Source of the DNA: Piscinibacter caeni
Lineage (GTDB): Bacteria > Pseudomonadota > Gammaproteobacteria > Burkholderiales > Burkholderiaceae_C
Assembly: GCA_003265685.1 (NCBI GenBank)
Contig: QJOU01000001.1
Coordinates: 1 to 64,000, forward strand
DNA length: 64,000 bases
Direction of reading: 5' to 3'
Shown: positions 47,378-55,721 of the stretch, one piece after another
How the letters are laid out: each line of letters starts with the position of its first letter
Position numbering within the stretch: the first letter of the stretch is position 1
Made by a program: the position numbers and the translations under genes
Notes under the pieces: generated by a model
What the model saw: only the letters and a program-made list of their open reading frames with translations
Told to the model about the DNA's origin: nothing
Database searches by the model: none

Positions 47378-47769
47378 TGCAGGTGTTGCAACCGGAAGGA
47401 TGGGAGAAGCCGCGCGGCTACTCCAACGGCGTCGCCGCCGAGGGCGCTCTGGTGTTCGTGGCCGGCCAGATCGGCTGGAACGCGGCGTGCCGCTTCGAGA
47501 GCGACGACTTCGTCGCCCAGGTGCGCCAGGCGCTGGCCAACATCGTGGCCGTGCTCGCCGAGGCAGGCGCGCGGCCCGAGCACATCGTGCGCATGACCTG
47601 GTACGTGACCGACAAGCGCGAGTACCTCGCGCGCGGCCGCGAGGTCGGCCAGGTGTTCCGCGAGCTGATCGGCGTCTACCACGCGGCGATGAGCGCCGTC
47701 GAGGTGAGCGCGCTGATGGAGGACCGCGCGAAGGTGGAGATCGAGGTCACCGCGGTGATCCCGCGCTGA
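47374..47769 (+). CDS. RidA family enamine/imine deaminase
   Basis: 131 residues, the standard RidA size. Features: GWEKPRGYSN, VFVAGQIGWN, HIVRMTWYVTDKREY and VEIEVTAVIPR at the end. Members hydrolyse reactive enamines/imines. In this operon a natural job is to release ammonia from an aminated ring-derived intermediate of anthranilate breakdown. Its start overlaps the ligase stop (ATGA); a second ATG follows immediately. Confidence 0.9.
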   Translation: MMQVLQPEGWEKPRGYSNGVAAEGALVFVAGQIGWNAACRFESDDFVAQVRQALANIVAVLAEAGARPEHIVRMTWYVTDKREYLARGREVGQVFRELIGVYHAAMSAVEVSALMEDRAKVEIEVTAVIPR

Positions 47770-47858
47770 ACGTTGTTGGAGACGGCGCCGGCACCGTTCA
47801 CTGCCGAGTCTGCTTGGTCCGGGGGATGGGTGGCCCGACCGCCGTCACGAGAGACTGT

Positions 47859-47871
47859 AGACCGGTCGTCT
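47859..47871. promoter_or_regulatory. TetR-like box in the ggt upstream region
   Basis: TAGACCGGTCGTCT-type sequence at 47858-47871 with AGAC and GTCT ends resembles operator sites of many TetR-family regulators. A TTGACA at 47903-47908 could be a -35 for the ggt gene, with only a poor -10. A 7-bp hairpin GGCGGCG/CGCCGCC lies at 47947-47966. No TetR gene is in the window. Confidence 0.3.
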
Positions 47872-48003
47872 CGCGAATGCGTGTCGAACACTTCACGTTT
47901 CGTTGACAACGCGGGATCGCAGCGTGGTCTTTGCACGGCTCGCGCGGGCGGCGCATCATCGCCGCCGGCGCAGCCCGACGCCGAACAACACAGGAGACCT
48001 TCG

Positions 48004-50004
48004 ATGCATGTTCCCAGCCCCGTCAGCCGGCTGGCGCTGAGCCTCGCGCTCGCTGCCTTCAGCGCCTCGTGTGCGCTGCCGGTCGCCGCCCACCCGCCCG
48101 GCCATCCCCCGAGCCTGCGCACGCCCGGCACGCCGCCGGGCATCGTGCTGCCGCCCACCGACGAGGCCGTGCCGGCGCCGCCCGCGTGGGACGGCGTGGC
48201 CTTCCGCGGCGGCGTCGTTGCCGTCTCGCACCCGCTGGCCGCGCAGGCCGGCCGCGACGTGCTCGCGCGCGGCGGCAACGCGGTCGACGCGGCCGCCGCG
48301 ATCCAGTTCATGCTCAACGTGGTGGAGCCGCAGTTCTCCGGCATTGGCGGCGGCGGCTTCATGATGATCCACCTGGCGCACCGCCATCGCACCTTCGCGA
48401 TCGACGGGCGCGAGAAGGCGCCCGCCGCGGCCACGCCGACCCAGTTCGTGCTGACCGACGTGCCGGCGGCGCAGCGCTTCACGATCGCCTCGACCAGCGG
48501 CCTCGCGGTCGGCGTGCCGGGCACGCTGGCGGTGGTGGACCATGCGCTCAAGCGCTACGGCACGATCCGCCTCGCCGAGGCGCTCGCCCCGGCCATCGAG
48601 GTGGCCGAGAAGGGCTTCCGAATCAACCGCTTCCTCGCCGCCAACATCGCCGGCGACGGTGGCCGCACCGGCTTCCAGCCCGAGACCGCGGCGCTGTTCC
48701 GCCCGGGCAGCGTGCCGCTGGCCGAGGGCGCTCTGCTGGTGCAGCCCGACCTGGCCAAGACCTTCCGCCTGATCGCCAGGCACGGCCCGAAGGTGTTCTA
48801 CCAGGGCGAGATCGGCCAGGCGCTGGTGGCGGCGCAGCAGCGCTCGCGCACGCCGGCGGCTGCCGAAGGGGTCGGCCGCATGACGATGCAGGACCTGGCC
48901 GACTACCGCGTGGTCGAGCGCGACCCGGTCAAGGTGGACTACCGCGGCTGGACCGTGGCCGACATGGCGCCGCCGTCCTCGGGCGGACTGACGGTCGGGC
49001 AGATGCTCGAGATGGTCGAGCGTTTCCCGATCGGCGACGCGAGCCAGGGCTTCGGCTTCGGCAGCCCGACCACACTGCACGTGATGACCGAGGCGATGCG
49101 CCTGGCCTTCGCCGACCGCGCGGTGTGGATGGGCGACGAGGACTTCGTGCCGGTGCCCAAGACCGGCCTGCTGAACCCCGAGTACGTGGCCTCGCGCTCG
49201 GCCATGATCAACACCAGCTCGCGCATGGCCACCCCGGCCGCCGGCAACCCGCTGCCCTACGACAGCGCGGCCACCGGCAACAAGGCCGTGCGCCTGGCGC
49301 CCGAGAAGGAGGACACCGAGCAGCGGCCCTCGCACACCACGCACTTCTCGGTGGTCGACAAGTGGGGCAACGTGGTCAGCTGGACGACGACCATCGAGGC
49401 CACCTGGGGCACCGGCATCACCGTGCCGGGTTACGGCTTCCTGCTCAACAACGAGCTGACCGACTTCAACTTCGATCCGACGAAGGACGCGGCCAGCGGC
49501 AACCCGGGCGCGAACGACGTCGCGCCGGGCAAGCGGCCGCGCAGCTCGATGGCGCCAGCGATCGTCTTCAGGGGCCGCGAGCCGGTGCTGGCCTACGGCT
49601 CGCCGGGCGGCGCGACGATCATCAACTCGGTGTTCAACGTGACGCTGAACCTGATCGACCACGGCATGAGCATCCAGCAGGCGATCAACGCGCCGCGCCT
49701 GTCGGTGACGAGCGCCACCGGCACGATCTCGTGCGAGGGCGTCGAGCCGTTCATGCAGCCCAAGTTCAGCGTCGCCACGCAGGACGCGCTGCGCAGCCTC
49801 GGCCACCTTGGCCTGGGCGCCGCCGGCGTCAACGGCTGCGTCTCGACGATCGGCTCGGTGCAGGGCGTGGTGATCGACCTGCGCACCGGGCGCCAGTACG
49901 GCGGCGCCGACCCGCGGCGCGAGGGCACGGTGTTGGGCCTGAAGCGCGTCAAGGCGCAGGGGCCCAAGGGTCGAGACGACCGAGACGACGAGACGGACGA
50001 CTGA
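48004..50004 (+). CDS. ggt: Gamma-glutamyltransferase
   Basis: 666 residues, longer than E. coli Ggt (about 580). A signal peptide covers ~1-29 with a possible lipobox-like SAC, followed by a Pro-rich linker (~30-60). The large-subunit part has IGGGGFMMIHL; autocleavage should occur before Thr445 in SHTTHFSVVDKWGN, and the small subunit has YGFLLNNELTDF, RPRSSMAPAI and GSPGGATIINSV. It cleaves the gamma-glutamyl bond of glutathione in the periplasm. It stands alone, after a 234-base gap, and is convergent with the next gene (4-base spacer). Confidence 0.93.
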   Translation: MHVPSPVSRLALSLALAAFSASCALPVAAHPPGHPPSLRTPGTPPGIVLPPTDEAVPAPPAWDGVAFRGGVVAVSHPLAAQAGRDVLARGGNAVDAAAAIQFMLNVVEPQFSGIGGGGFMMIHLAHRHRTFAIDGREKAPAAATPTQFVLTDVPAAQRFTIASTSGLAVGVPGTLAVVDHALKRYGTIRLAEALAPAIEVAEKGFRINRFLAANIAGDGGRTGFQPETAALFRPGSVPLAEGALLVQPDLAKTFRLIARHGPKVFYQGEIGQALVAAQQRSRTPAAAEGVGRMTMQDLADYRVVERDPVKVDYRGWTVADMAPPSSGGLTVGQMLEMVERFPIGDASQGFGFGSPTTLHVMTEAMRLAFADRAVWMGDEDFVPVPKTGLLNPEYVASRSAMINTSSRMATPAAGNPLPYDSAATGNKAVRLAPEKEDTEQRPSHTTHFSVVDKWGNVVSWTTTIEATWGTGITVPGYGFLLNNELTDFNFDPTKDAASGNPGANDVAPGKRPRSSMAPAIVFRGREPVLAYGSPGGATIINSVFNVTLNLIDHGMSIQQAINAPRLSVTSATGTISCEGVEPFMQPKFSVATQDALRSLGHLGLGAAGVNGCVSTIGSVQGVVIDLRTGRQYGGADPRREGTVLGLKRVKAQGPKGRDDRDDETDD

Positions 50005-50008
50005 GACG

Positions 50009-50332
50009 TCAGAGCGGCGGCAGGCCGTGGCGCGCGCGGGCGCGGGCGCAGGCCTCGTCGCCGATCCCGAGCGGCGCGCGCAGGCCGAACTCGCGGCACG
50101 GCGAGGGGCGCCACTCGTAGATGCCGCAATGCGCCTGCACGCCCACCGTGCCCACCAGCGCGGCGCAGCGCGGCCGGACATGGTCGGTGCCGCGCATGCG
50201 GCACAGGCTCGCGTTCAGCTCGACGGCCAGGCCGGCCGGCACCCGGCCGCCTTCGCCCTCGAGCTCCTCGCGCGCGAAGTCGACGCGGAAGCTGGCGCAG
50301 CAGGCGCCGCAGCGGGTGCAGGGGTTGTTCAT
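50009..50332 (-). CDS. YkgJ-family Cys-cluster (zinc/iron-chelating) protein
   Basis: 107 residues. CTRCGACCASF at the N-terminus and later Cys in SLCRM, RCAALVG, HCGIYEWRPSPCREF make the CxxCx(2)CC plus downstream Cys pattern of this family, thought to bind zinc or an Fe-S cluster. It is the last gene of the argD-argF-phosphoesterase-kinase operon, joined by an ATGA overlap to the kinase. Role unknown. Confidence 0.85.
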   Translation of the reverse strand: MNNPCTRCGACCASFRVDFAREELEGEGGRVPAGLAVELNASLCRMRGTDHVRPRCAALVGTVGVQAHCGIYEWRPSPCREFGLRAPLGIGDEACARARARHGLPPL

Positions 50333-51780
50333 CCGGCGGCGGTGCGCACCACGGTGACGTTGCACGGCGCCTCGGCCGCCACCTGGGCCGACACGCTGCC
50401 GAGGTAGCGGCGCAGGCTGCCGCTGCTGCGTGCACCCATCACGATGTGGTCGACCTGGTTGCGCTGCGCGTATTCGACGATTGCCGTGGCCGGGTCGGGC
50501 GCCTCCAGCACGTGGAAGGTCAACCGGCCTTCCGGCACCTCGTGCTGCTGCTCGAGCGTCTTGACCAGCGGATGGGCCCAGTGCTTGAGCTGCACCAGCA
50601 GGTTGACATGCTTGCTGCTGCCATCGCGCTCGACCAGTTCGTCGGTGGCGATGCGGTTGGTGCGCATGACGGTCAGGCAGGCCAGGCGCGCGCCCGGCTC
50701 GGTCTGCAGCAGGCGCTGCACGGTGTGGCGCACCGCCTCGAGCAAGGAGGATTCCGCGCCGGCCACGTCCACCGCGGCCAGCACGATCGGGCTGCGCACG
50801 GTCTGCTCCACCGCGCTGGCCACCGGCGCCGGCTCGTGGCCGACCGCCTTGAACCAGCGCCGCAGCGACTGCCAGCGGCTGCCGCGTTCCAGCCGCGCGG
50901 CGCGCTCGGTCAGCGCCACCTGCTCCGGATTCTGCAGCGCGAAGGCGAGCTGCGCCGCGCTCTGGTGACGCTTGGCCGGCTGCACCTCGAGGCAGCGCAG
51001 GATGACTTCCTGCAGCCAGGGTGGCAGGTCGGGCCGGTGCGCGCGCGGCGGCACGGGTTCCTCGTAGAGCCGGCGGCGCAGGCCGCGCACGGTGGTGGGC
51101 GCGCCGAACGGGCGCTGGCCGGTGGCCAGGTGGTAGAGCAGCACACCGAGCGCGAACAGGTCGCTGCGCGGGTCGTTGCGCACGAACTGCACCTGCTCGG
51201 GCGACATGTACGGGCCGGTGCCCATCGGCAGCTCGAACTCCTCGTCGAGCAGGTCGGGCAGCAGGTCGTGGCGCGACAGCCCGAAGTCGACCAGCACCGC
51301 CTCGCCGGTGCTGCGGAACATGACGTTGCTCGGCTTCACGTCGAGGTGGATCACATGCTGGCGGTGCAGGTCGTGCAGCGCGGTGGCGACCTTCCAGCCG
51401 ACCTCGATCACCTCCGCGAGCGGCAGCGGCGCCTGCTCGAAGCGCGTGCGCAGCGAGTTGCCCTCGATGCGCTCCATCACGATGTAGGGCTGGCGCGTGA
51501 AGTCGCCCTTGGCGACGAAACGCGGCACGTGCACCCCGGCGAGTGCCGGCATGATCATCTGCTCGACCTCGAAGCCGACGATGGTGGCCGGGTCGTCGCC
51601 GCCCTTGATGCGCGGCACCTTCATGATCAGCGGCAGCGAGTCGTCGCCGTCGTCCACGCGGCTCACACGCCACAGGTGCGCCATGCCGCCCTGGTGCGTG
51701 CGTTCGATCAAGCGGAAACCGTCGATCACCTGGCCGGGCTCGAGCTTGCCCGGGCCCGGCCCGCGCGGCTCACTCGCCAT
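50329..51780 (-). CDS. Serine/threonine protein kinase fused to a universal stress protein domain
   Basis: 483 residues, start ATG 51780, overlapping the phosphoesterase gene end by 11 bases. Kinase domain ~18-275: THQGGMAHLWRV (glycine loop), LIMKVPR (ATP Lys), IHLDVKPSNVMF (catalytic loop with HLD in place of HRD), VDFGLS and GTGPYMSPEQ. A USP-like domain (~335-483) ends ADHIV-type DHIVMGARSSGSLRRYLGS, the nucleotide-binding pattern. No transmembrane helix, so it is cytosolic, unlike many PknB types. Presumably phosphorylates proteins in response to stress or nucleotide state sensed by the USP part. Confidence 0.9.
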   Translation of the reverse strand: MASEPRGPGPGKLEPGQVIDGFRLIERTHQGGMAHLWRVSRVDDGDDSLPLIMKVPRIKGGDDPATIVGFEVEQMIMPALAGVHVPRFVAKGDFTRQPYIVMERIEGNSLRTRFEQAPLPLAEVIEVGWKVATALHDLHRQHVIHLDVKPSNVMFRSTGEAVLVDFGLSRHDLLPDLLDEEFELPMGTGPYMSPEQVQFVRNDPRSDLFALGVLLYHLATGQRPFGAPTTVRGLRRRLYEEPVPPRAHRPDLPPWLQEVILRCLEVQPAKRHQSAAQLAFALQNPEQVALTERAARLERGSRWQSLRRWFKAVGHEPAPVASAVEQTVRSPIVLAAVDVAGAESSLLEAVRHTVQRLLQTEPGARLACLTVMRTNRIATDELVERDGSSKHVNLLVQLKHWAHPLVKTLEQQHEVPEGRLTFHVLEAPDPATAIVEYAQRNQVDHIVMGARSSGSLRRYLGSVSAQVAAEAPCNVTVVRTAAG

Positions 51781-52513
51781 GCTGCAGCCGCGCGGCAAGC
51801 CGCTGCGGCAGGCCGGCGGCGCGGATCTTCGCGCCGGCGGACTCCACGTCGTAGGGCACGCGGTGGTAGGTCAGCGTCGAACCCTGGGTCTCGAAGGTGG
51901 CGTAACACGCGGCCGGGTTGCCGTCGCGCGGCTGGCCGGCCGAACCGGGGATGACCAGCCAGCGGCGCTGCTCCGACAGCGGGATCGGCATGCCCGGCGT
52001 GGGCACGAAGTCGCCCGCCTTGCCGGTGCCGCTGAGGTGGAACAGCTTCGGGTCGTGCACGTGGCCGCAGAAGGTGAAGCGCGCGTCGGTGGCCTGCAGG
52101 CTGCGCACCGCCTCGACACGCCCGAGCACGTACATCCAGTCCGACGGCGCGAAGGCGTTGGCGTGCACGAACAGCCGGTCGCCGTCGACCACCTGCATCG
52201 GCAGCCCGGCCAGGAAGGCGATCTGCTCGCGCGTGAGGCGTTCGCAGGTCCACTCGACCACCTGGCGCGCCTCCGGGATCATGGTCGGCAGCGGGCCCTG
52301 CACGACGGCGGCGTCGTGGTTGCCCATGACCGCGATCGCACCCTGTGCGACATGCTCGCGCAGGCGGTCGACCACCCAGCCCGGGTCGGCGCCATAGCCG
52401 ACGAAGTCGCCCAGGAAGGCGTAGCGCTGCGCGCCCTGCGCCCTGGCATGCGCCAGCACCGCCTCGACCGCCTCGCGGTTGGCGTGCAGGTCGGTGATCA
52501 GCGCGTACTTCAT
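51770..52513 (-). CDS. Calcineurin-like metallophosphoesterase
   Basis: 247 residues. Metal motifs: ITDLHANREAVEAVL, FLGDFVGYGADP, VMGNHDAAV, and FCGHVHDPKLF. This is the YfcE/ApaH-like short form that dephosphorylates small molecules or phosphoproteins. It sits 13 bases after argF and overlaps the Ser/Thr kinase gene, so a kinase/phosphatase pair is plausible. Confidence 0.88.
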   Translation of the reverse strand: MKYALITDLHANREAVEAVLAHARAQGAQRYAFLGDFVGYGADPGWVVDRLREHVAQGAIAVMGNHDAAVVQGPLPTMIPEARQVVEWTCERLTREQIAFLAGLPMQVVDGDRLFVHANAFAPSDWMYVLGRVEAVRSLQATDARFTFCGHVHDPKLFHLSGTGKAGDFVPTPGMPIPLSEQRRWLVIPGSAGQPRDGNPAACYATFETQGSTLTYHRVPYDVESAGAKIRAAGLPQRLAARLQHGE

Positions 52514-52526
52514 GCGCTGATTCCCG

Positions 52527-53459
52527 TCATCCGATGCGCCCGAGCAGCAGGTACTCCATCAGCGCCTTCTGCACGTGCATGCGGTTCTCGGCCTCGTCCC
52601 ACACCACCGACTGCGGGCCGTCGATGACTTCGGCCTCGACCTCCTCGCCGCGGTGCGCCGGCAGGCAGTGCATGAAGAGTGCATCGGGCTGCGCCACCGA
52701 CATCATCTGCCGGTCCACGCACCAGTCGGCAAACGCCTTCTGGCGCGCCTCGTTCTCGGCCTCGTAGCCCATGCTGGTCCACACGTCGGTGGTGACCAGG
52801 TGCGCGCCCTCGCAGGCGGCGATCGGGCTCTTGAAGATCTTGACGCAGCCGGTGTTCGACACGCCGGCCACCTTGGGATCGATCTCGTAGCCCGAGGGTG
52901 TGCTGACGTGCAGGGTGAAGCCGAGGATGTCGGCCGCCTGCAGCCAGGTGTTGGCCATGTTGTTGCCGTCGCCGACCCAGGCCACCACCTTGCCGGCGAT
53001 CGAACCGCGGTGCTCGATGAAGGTGAAGATGTCGGCCAGGATCTGGCAGGGGTGGTACTCGTTGGTCAGCCCGTTGATCACCGGCACGCGCGAATGCGCC
53101 GCGAAGCGCTCGAGCTTGGTCTGCTCGTAGGTGCGGATCATCACCAGGTCGACCATGCGGCTGATCACGCGCGCGCTGTCCTCCACCGGCTCGGCGCGGC
53201 CGAGCTGGCTGTCGCCGGTGGTCAGGTGCACCACCGAGCCGCCCATCTGGTACATGCCGGCCTCGAAGCTGACCCGCGTGCGCGTGCTGGCCTTCTCGAA
53301 GATCATCGCCAGCGTGCGGTCGACCAGCGGCTGGTACTTCTCGTAGTTCTTGAAGCGCTTCTTGATGATCGCCGTGCGCTCGAGCAGGTAGGCGTACTCC
53401 TCGGCGAGCAGGTCGCGGAACTGCAGGTAGTGCCGCATCAGGCTCGGGCCCGGCTTCAT
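52527..53459 (-). CDS. argF: Ornithine carbamoyltransferase
   Basis: 310 residues. Carbamoyl-phosphate site FEKASTRTRVSFEAGMYQMGG, ornithine side ALTNEYHP-like LTNEYHPCQILAD, and HCLPAHRGEEV with its Cys. It makes citrulline from ornithine and carbamoyl phosphate in arginine synthesis. ATG 53459 overlaps the argD stop (ATGA). Confidence 0.96.
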   Translation of the reverse strand: MKPGPSLMRHYLQFRDLLAEEYAYLLERTAIIKKRFKNYEKYQPLVDRTLAMIFEKASTRTRVSFEAGMYQMGGSVVHLTTGDSQLGRAEPVEDSARVISRMVDLVMIRTYEQTKLERFAAHSRVPVINGLTNEYHPCQILADIFTFIEHRGSIAGKVVAWVGDGNNMANTWLQAADILGFTLHVSTPSGYEIDPKVAGVSNTGCVKIFKSPIAACEGAHLVTTDVWTSMGYEAENEARQKAFADWCVDRQMMSVAQPDALFMHCLPAHRGEEVEAEVIDGPQSVVWDEAENRMHVQKALMEYLLLGRIG

Positions 53460-54673
53460 GACGGCTCGGCCTCGGCGAGGAAGTCCGTGATCAGCGGCAC
53501 CAGCAGGGCGACGATCTGCGCCGCCTCGTCAGCCGAGAGGATCAGCGGCGGCACGAGGCGGATCACCTTGTCGGCGGTGACGCTCAGCAGCAGCCCGGCA
53601 CGGGCGGCGCGGCCGAGCAGGTCGCCGCAGGGACGCGCCAGCTCGATGCCGAGCATCAGGCCCTGGCCGCGGATCTCGACCACGCCGGGCACGCCGGCCA
53701 GCTCGCGTTGCAGGCCGCCCTTGAGCAGCGCGCCGACGCGTGCCGCGTTCTCGAGCAGCCCGTCCTCCTCCATGATGCGCAGCGTCTCGACGCCGGCGCG
53801 CATCGCCAGCGGGTTGCCGCCGAAGGTGGTGCCGTGGTTGCCGGGGCCGAACACCTCGGCCGCGCGCGGCCCGCAGACCACCGCGCCGACCGGCACGCCC
53901 GAGCCCAGGCCCTTGGCCAGCGGCATCACGTCGGGCCGGATGCCGGCCCACTGGTGCGCGAACCACTTGCCGGTGCGGCCGATGCCGCACTGCACCTCGT
54001 CGAGCATCAGCAGCCAGTCGTTGGCGTCGCACAGGCGGCGCACCGCCTGCAGGTACTCGACCGTGGCCGGGTTGATGCCGCCCTCGCCCTGGATCACCTC
54101 GAGGAACACGGCGACGATGTTCCGGTTGCCCCGCGCCAGCGCCTCGAGCGCCGGCAGGTCGTTCAGCGGCACGCGCGGGAAGCCCTCGACGAGCGGTCCG
54201 AAGCCGGCCTGCACCTTGGGGTTGCCGGTGGCCGACAGCGTGGCGATCGAGCGGCCGTGGAAGGCCTTCTCGTAGACCACGATCTCCGGGCGCTCGATGC
54301 CCTTGTCGTGGCCGAACTTGCGCGCGATCTTCAGCGCCGCTTCGTTGGCCTCCAGCCCGGTGCTGCAGAAGAACACCTTCGACAGGCCCGACAGCTCGCA
54401 CAGCTTCGCGGCCAGCTGCTCCTGCAGCGGCACGAGGTAGTAGTTGGAGCTGTGGATCAGCTTGCCGATCTGCTCCTGCAGTGCCGGCACCAGCTTCGGG
54501 TGCGCATGCCCCAGCGTGTTGACCGCGATCCCGCCCAGCCCGTCGAGGTACTTGCGGCCCTCGGTGTCCCAGACCCAGCAGCCCTGGCCGTGGGAGAGCG
54601 CGATCGGCAGGCGGCCATAGGTCCGCATCACGTGCGGCTCGGGGCTCGCGGGCAGTTTTTCCGGGGCATTCAT
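53456..54673 (-). CDS. argD: Acetylornithine transaminase
   Basis: 405 residues. Class III aminotransferase motifs: DGLGGIAVNTLGHAHP, FCSTGLEANEAALKIARK, LEVIQGEGGI, LMLDEVQCGIGRTG and the PLP-Lys in LAKGLGSGVPVGAV. It converts N-acetylglutamate semialdehyde to acetylornithine, supplying argF, with which it is coupled. ATG 54673 begins MNAPEKLP; earlier in-frame codons run into the neighbour's leader region. The 198-base gap to the divergent DUF3579 gene must hold both promoters. Confidence 0.93.
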   Translation of the reverse strand: MNAPEKLPASPEPHVMRTYGRLPIALSHGQGCWVWDTEGRKYLDGLGGIAVNTLGHAHPKLVPALQEQIGKLIHSSNYYLVPLQEQLAAKLCELSGLSKVFFCSTGLEANEAALKIARKFGHDKGIERPEIVVYEKAFHGRSIATLSATGNPKVQAGFGPLVEGFPRVPLNDLPALEALARGNRNIVAVFLEVIQGEGGINPATVEYLQAVRRLCDANDWLLMLDEVQCGIGRTGKWFAHQWAGIRPDVMPLAKGLGSGVPVGAVVCGPRAAEVFGPGNHGTTFGGNPLAMRAGVETLRIMEEDGLLENAARVGALLKGGLQRELAGVPGVVEIRGQGLMLGIELARPCGDLLGRAARAGLLLSVTADKVIRLVPPLILSADEAAQIVALLVPLITDFLAEAEPS

Positions 54674-54871
54674 CGCGTTCTCCGTCGCGGCAGGAGCGGG
54701 GAATTCTAAGGGTCGCCCCGGAAGCGCCGATAAGCGGCCATGGGCGTGATGGAACCCGGATTGCGGTTTGCTGCGGCGCAGCAACTTGGCGGCACAATAC
54801 CCGCTGCGCAGCGGCCGTTCCTGTGGGCCGAACGCTGGCCTGGCCTGCAGCCCGCGCCGGCACATCCCGAC

Positions 54872-55204
54872 ATGCCTTCCCATCCCAAACGCGAAGTCTT
54901 CATCCAGGGCACCACGCTGGACGGACGCACGTTCCGCCCGAGCGACTGGGCCGAGCGCCTGGCCGGCGCGATGTCGTGCTTCCGCCCCGACGGGGCGCGC
55001 GGCCGCATCGGCGACTTCATCGGCTACTCGCCCTACTGCGTGCCGCGCGTGATCGGTGGCGTCAAGTTCGTCATCGTCAACGAGGCACTGCGCGACCTCG
55101 AGCCGATGGCCTGGGACTTCGTGATGAACTTCGCGCGCGACAACGAACTTCAGGTGAGCGATGCCTGCCTGCTGCCCGAGTCGTCACAACAGGCCTCGAA
55201 ATGA
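54872..55204 (+). CDS. DUF3579 family protein
   Basis: 110 residues. The segment REVFIQGTTLDGRTFRPSDWAERLAG and the C-terminal EPMAWDFVMNFARDNELQV are typical of this small betaproteobacterial family of unknown function, often near argD/argF or rpsT as here. ATG 54872 is the expected start (MPSHPK...); an upstream in-frame frame is low-complexity. It ends in the shared hairpin with rpsT. Confidence 0.9.
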   Translation: MPSHPKREVFIQGTTLDGRTFRPSDWAERLAGAMSCFRPDGARGRIGDFIGYSPYCVPRVIGGVKFVIVNEALRDLEPMAWDFVMNFARDNELQVSDACLLPESSQQASK

Positions 55205-55205
55205 A

Positions 55206-55231
55206 GAAGGGCCCGCCTGCGCGAGCCCTTC
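55206..55231. terminator. Bidirectional hairpin between DUF3579 gene and rpsT
   Basis: GAAGGGC (55206-55212) pairs with GCCCTTC (55225-55231), 12-nt loop, starting 2 bases after one stop and ending 22 bases before the end of rpsT. Shared terminator of convergent genes; no long T-run. Confidence 0.55.
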
Positions 55232-55252
55232 GTCCACCACCCAAGAAGCCGT

Positions 55253-55552
55253 TCAGGCCGTCGCGAGCGCCTTGACGCTGGCGGCCAGGCGGCTCTTGTG
55301 GCGCGCCGCCTTGTTCTTGTGGAACATGCCCTTGTCGGCCACCGAGTCGATCACGCTCTGGGCGGTCTTGAACAGGTCGGTCGCCTTGGCCTTGTCGCCG
55401 GCGGCCACGGCCTTCTGCACGTTCTTGATGACCGTGCGGAACTTCGAGCGCAGCGCGGTGTTCGCGGCGTTGAGCTTCACGTCCTGGCGCGCGCGCTTGC
55501 GGCCCGACGCGATGCGGACGGTCTTCTTCTTGGCTTTGGATGACGTGGCCAT
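55253..55552 (-). CDS. rpsT: 30S ribosomal protein S20
   Basis: 99 residues, basic and helical: [31 protein letters not shown] is the standard start, and [15 protein letters not shown] the C-terminal part. It binds 16S rRNA early in 30S assembly. It is single-gene and transcribed toward the DUF3579 gene. Its -10 is at 55592-55597. Confidence 0.97.
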   Translation of the reverse strand: MATSSKAKKKTVRIASGRKRARQDVKLNAANTALRSKFRTVIKNVQKAVAAGDKAKATDLFKTAQSVIDSVADKGMFHKNKAARHKSRLAASVKALATA

Positions 55553-55591
55553 GCGTATGAGGTGGTTTGCCTGGGTGGAGCAAAGACCGCG

Positions 55592-55597
55592 AGTATA
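55592..55597 (-). promoter_or_regulatory. rpsT promoter -10 box
   Basis: The minus strand reads TGCTATACTCGCGG; TATACT is a good -10, 40 bases upstream of the ATG at 55552, giving a leader of about 33 bases. The -35 is not clear (GGAAAA upstream). Confidence 0.5.
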
Positions 55598-55627
55598 GCA
55601 GTTTTCCGGTGCGCGGCCGCCGCTGCC

Positions 55628-55633
55628 TATAAT
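55628..55633 (+). promoter_or_regulatory. Consensus -10 upstream of murJ
   Basis: Perfect TATAAT in CTGCCTATAATCCGC, 89 bases upstream of the murJ ATG, leaving the start site around 55640. The -35 position (TTCCGG/TCCGGT near 55604-55610) matches consensus poorly. Confidence 0.55.
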
Positions 55634-55656
55634 CCGCCGCCTTCATGACGTCCCCG

Positions 55657-55690
55657 AGCTCACTTCGTTCGCTGCCCCCCGAGGGGGCGC
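55657..55690. repeat. Burkholderiales-type short intergenic repeat with C-run/G-run hairpin
   Basis: GAGCTCACTTCGTTCGCTG then GCCCCC-CGA-GGGGGC (stem 55674-55679/55683-55688, 3-nt loop) upstream of murJ. From memory, sequences of this form recur between genes in Comamonadaceae and relatives; the number in this genome cannot be counted from one window. Confidence 0.45.
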
Positions 55691-55721
55691 GCGGTGGCTT
55701 CGGAGCGGCCGGGCGCCACCG

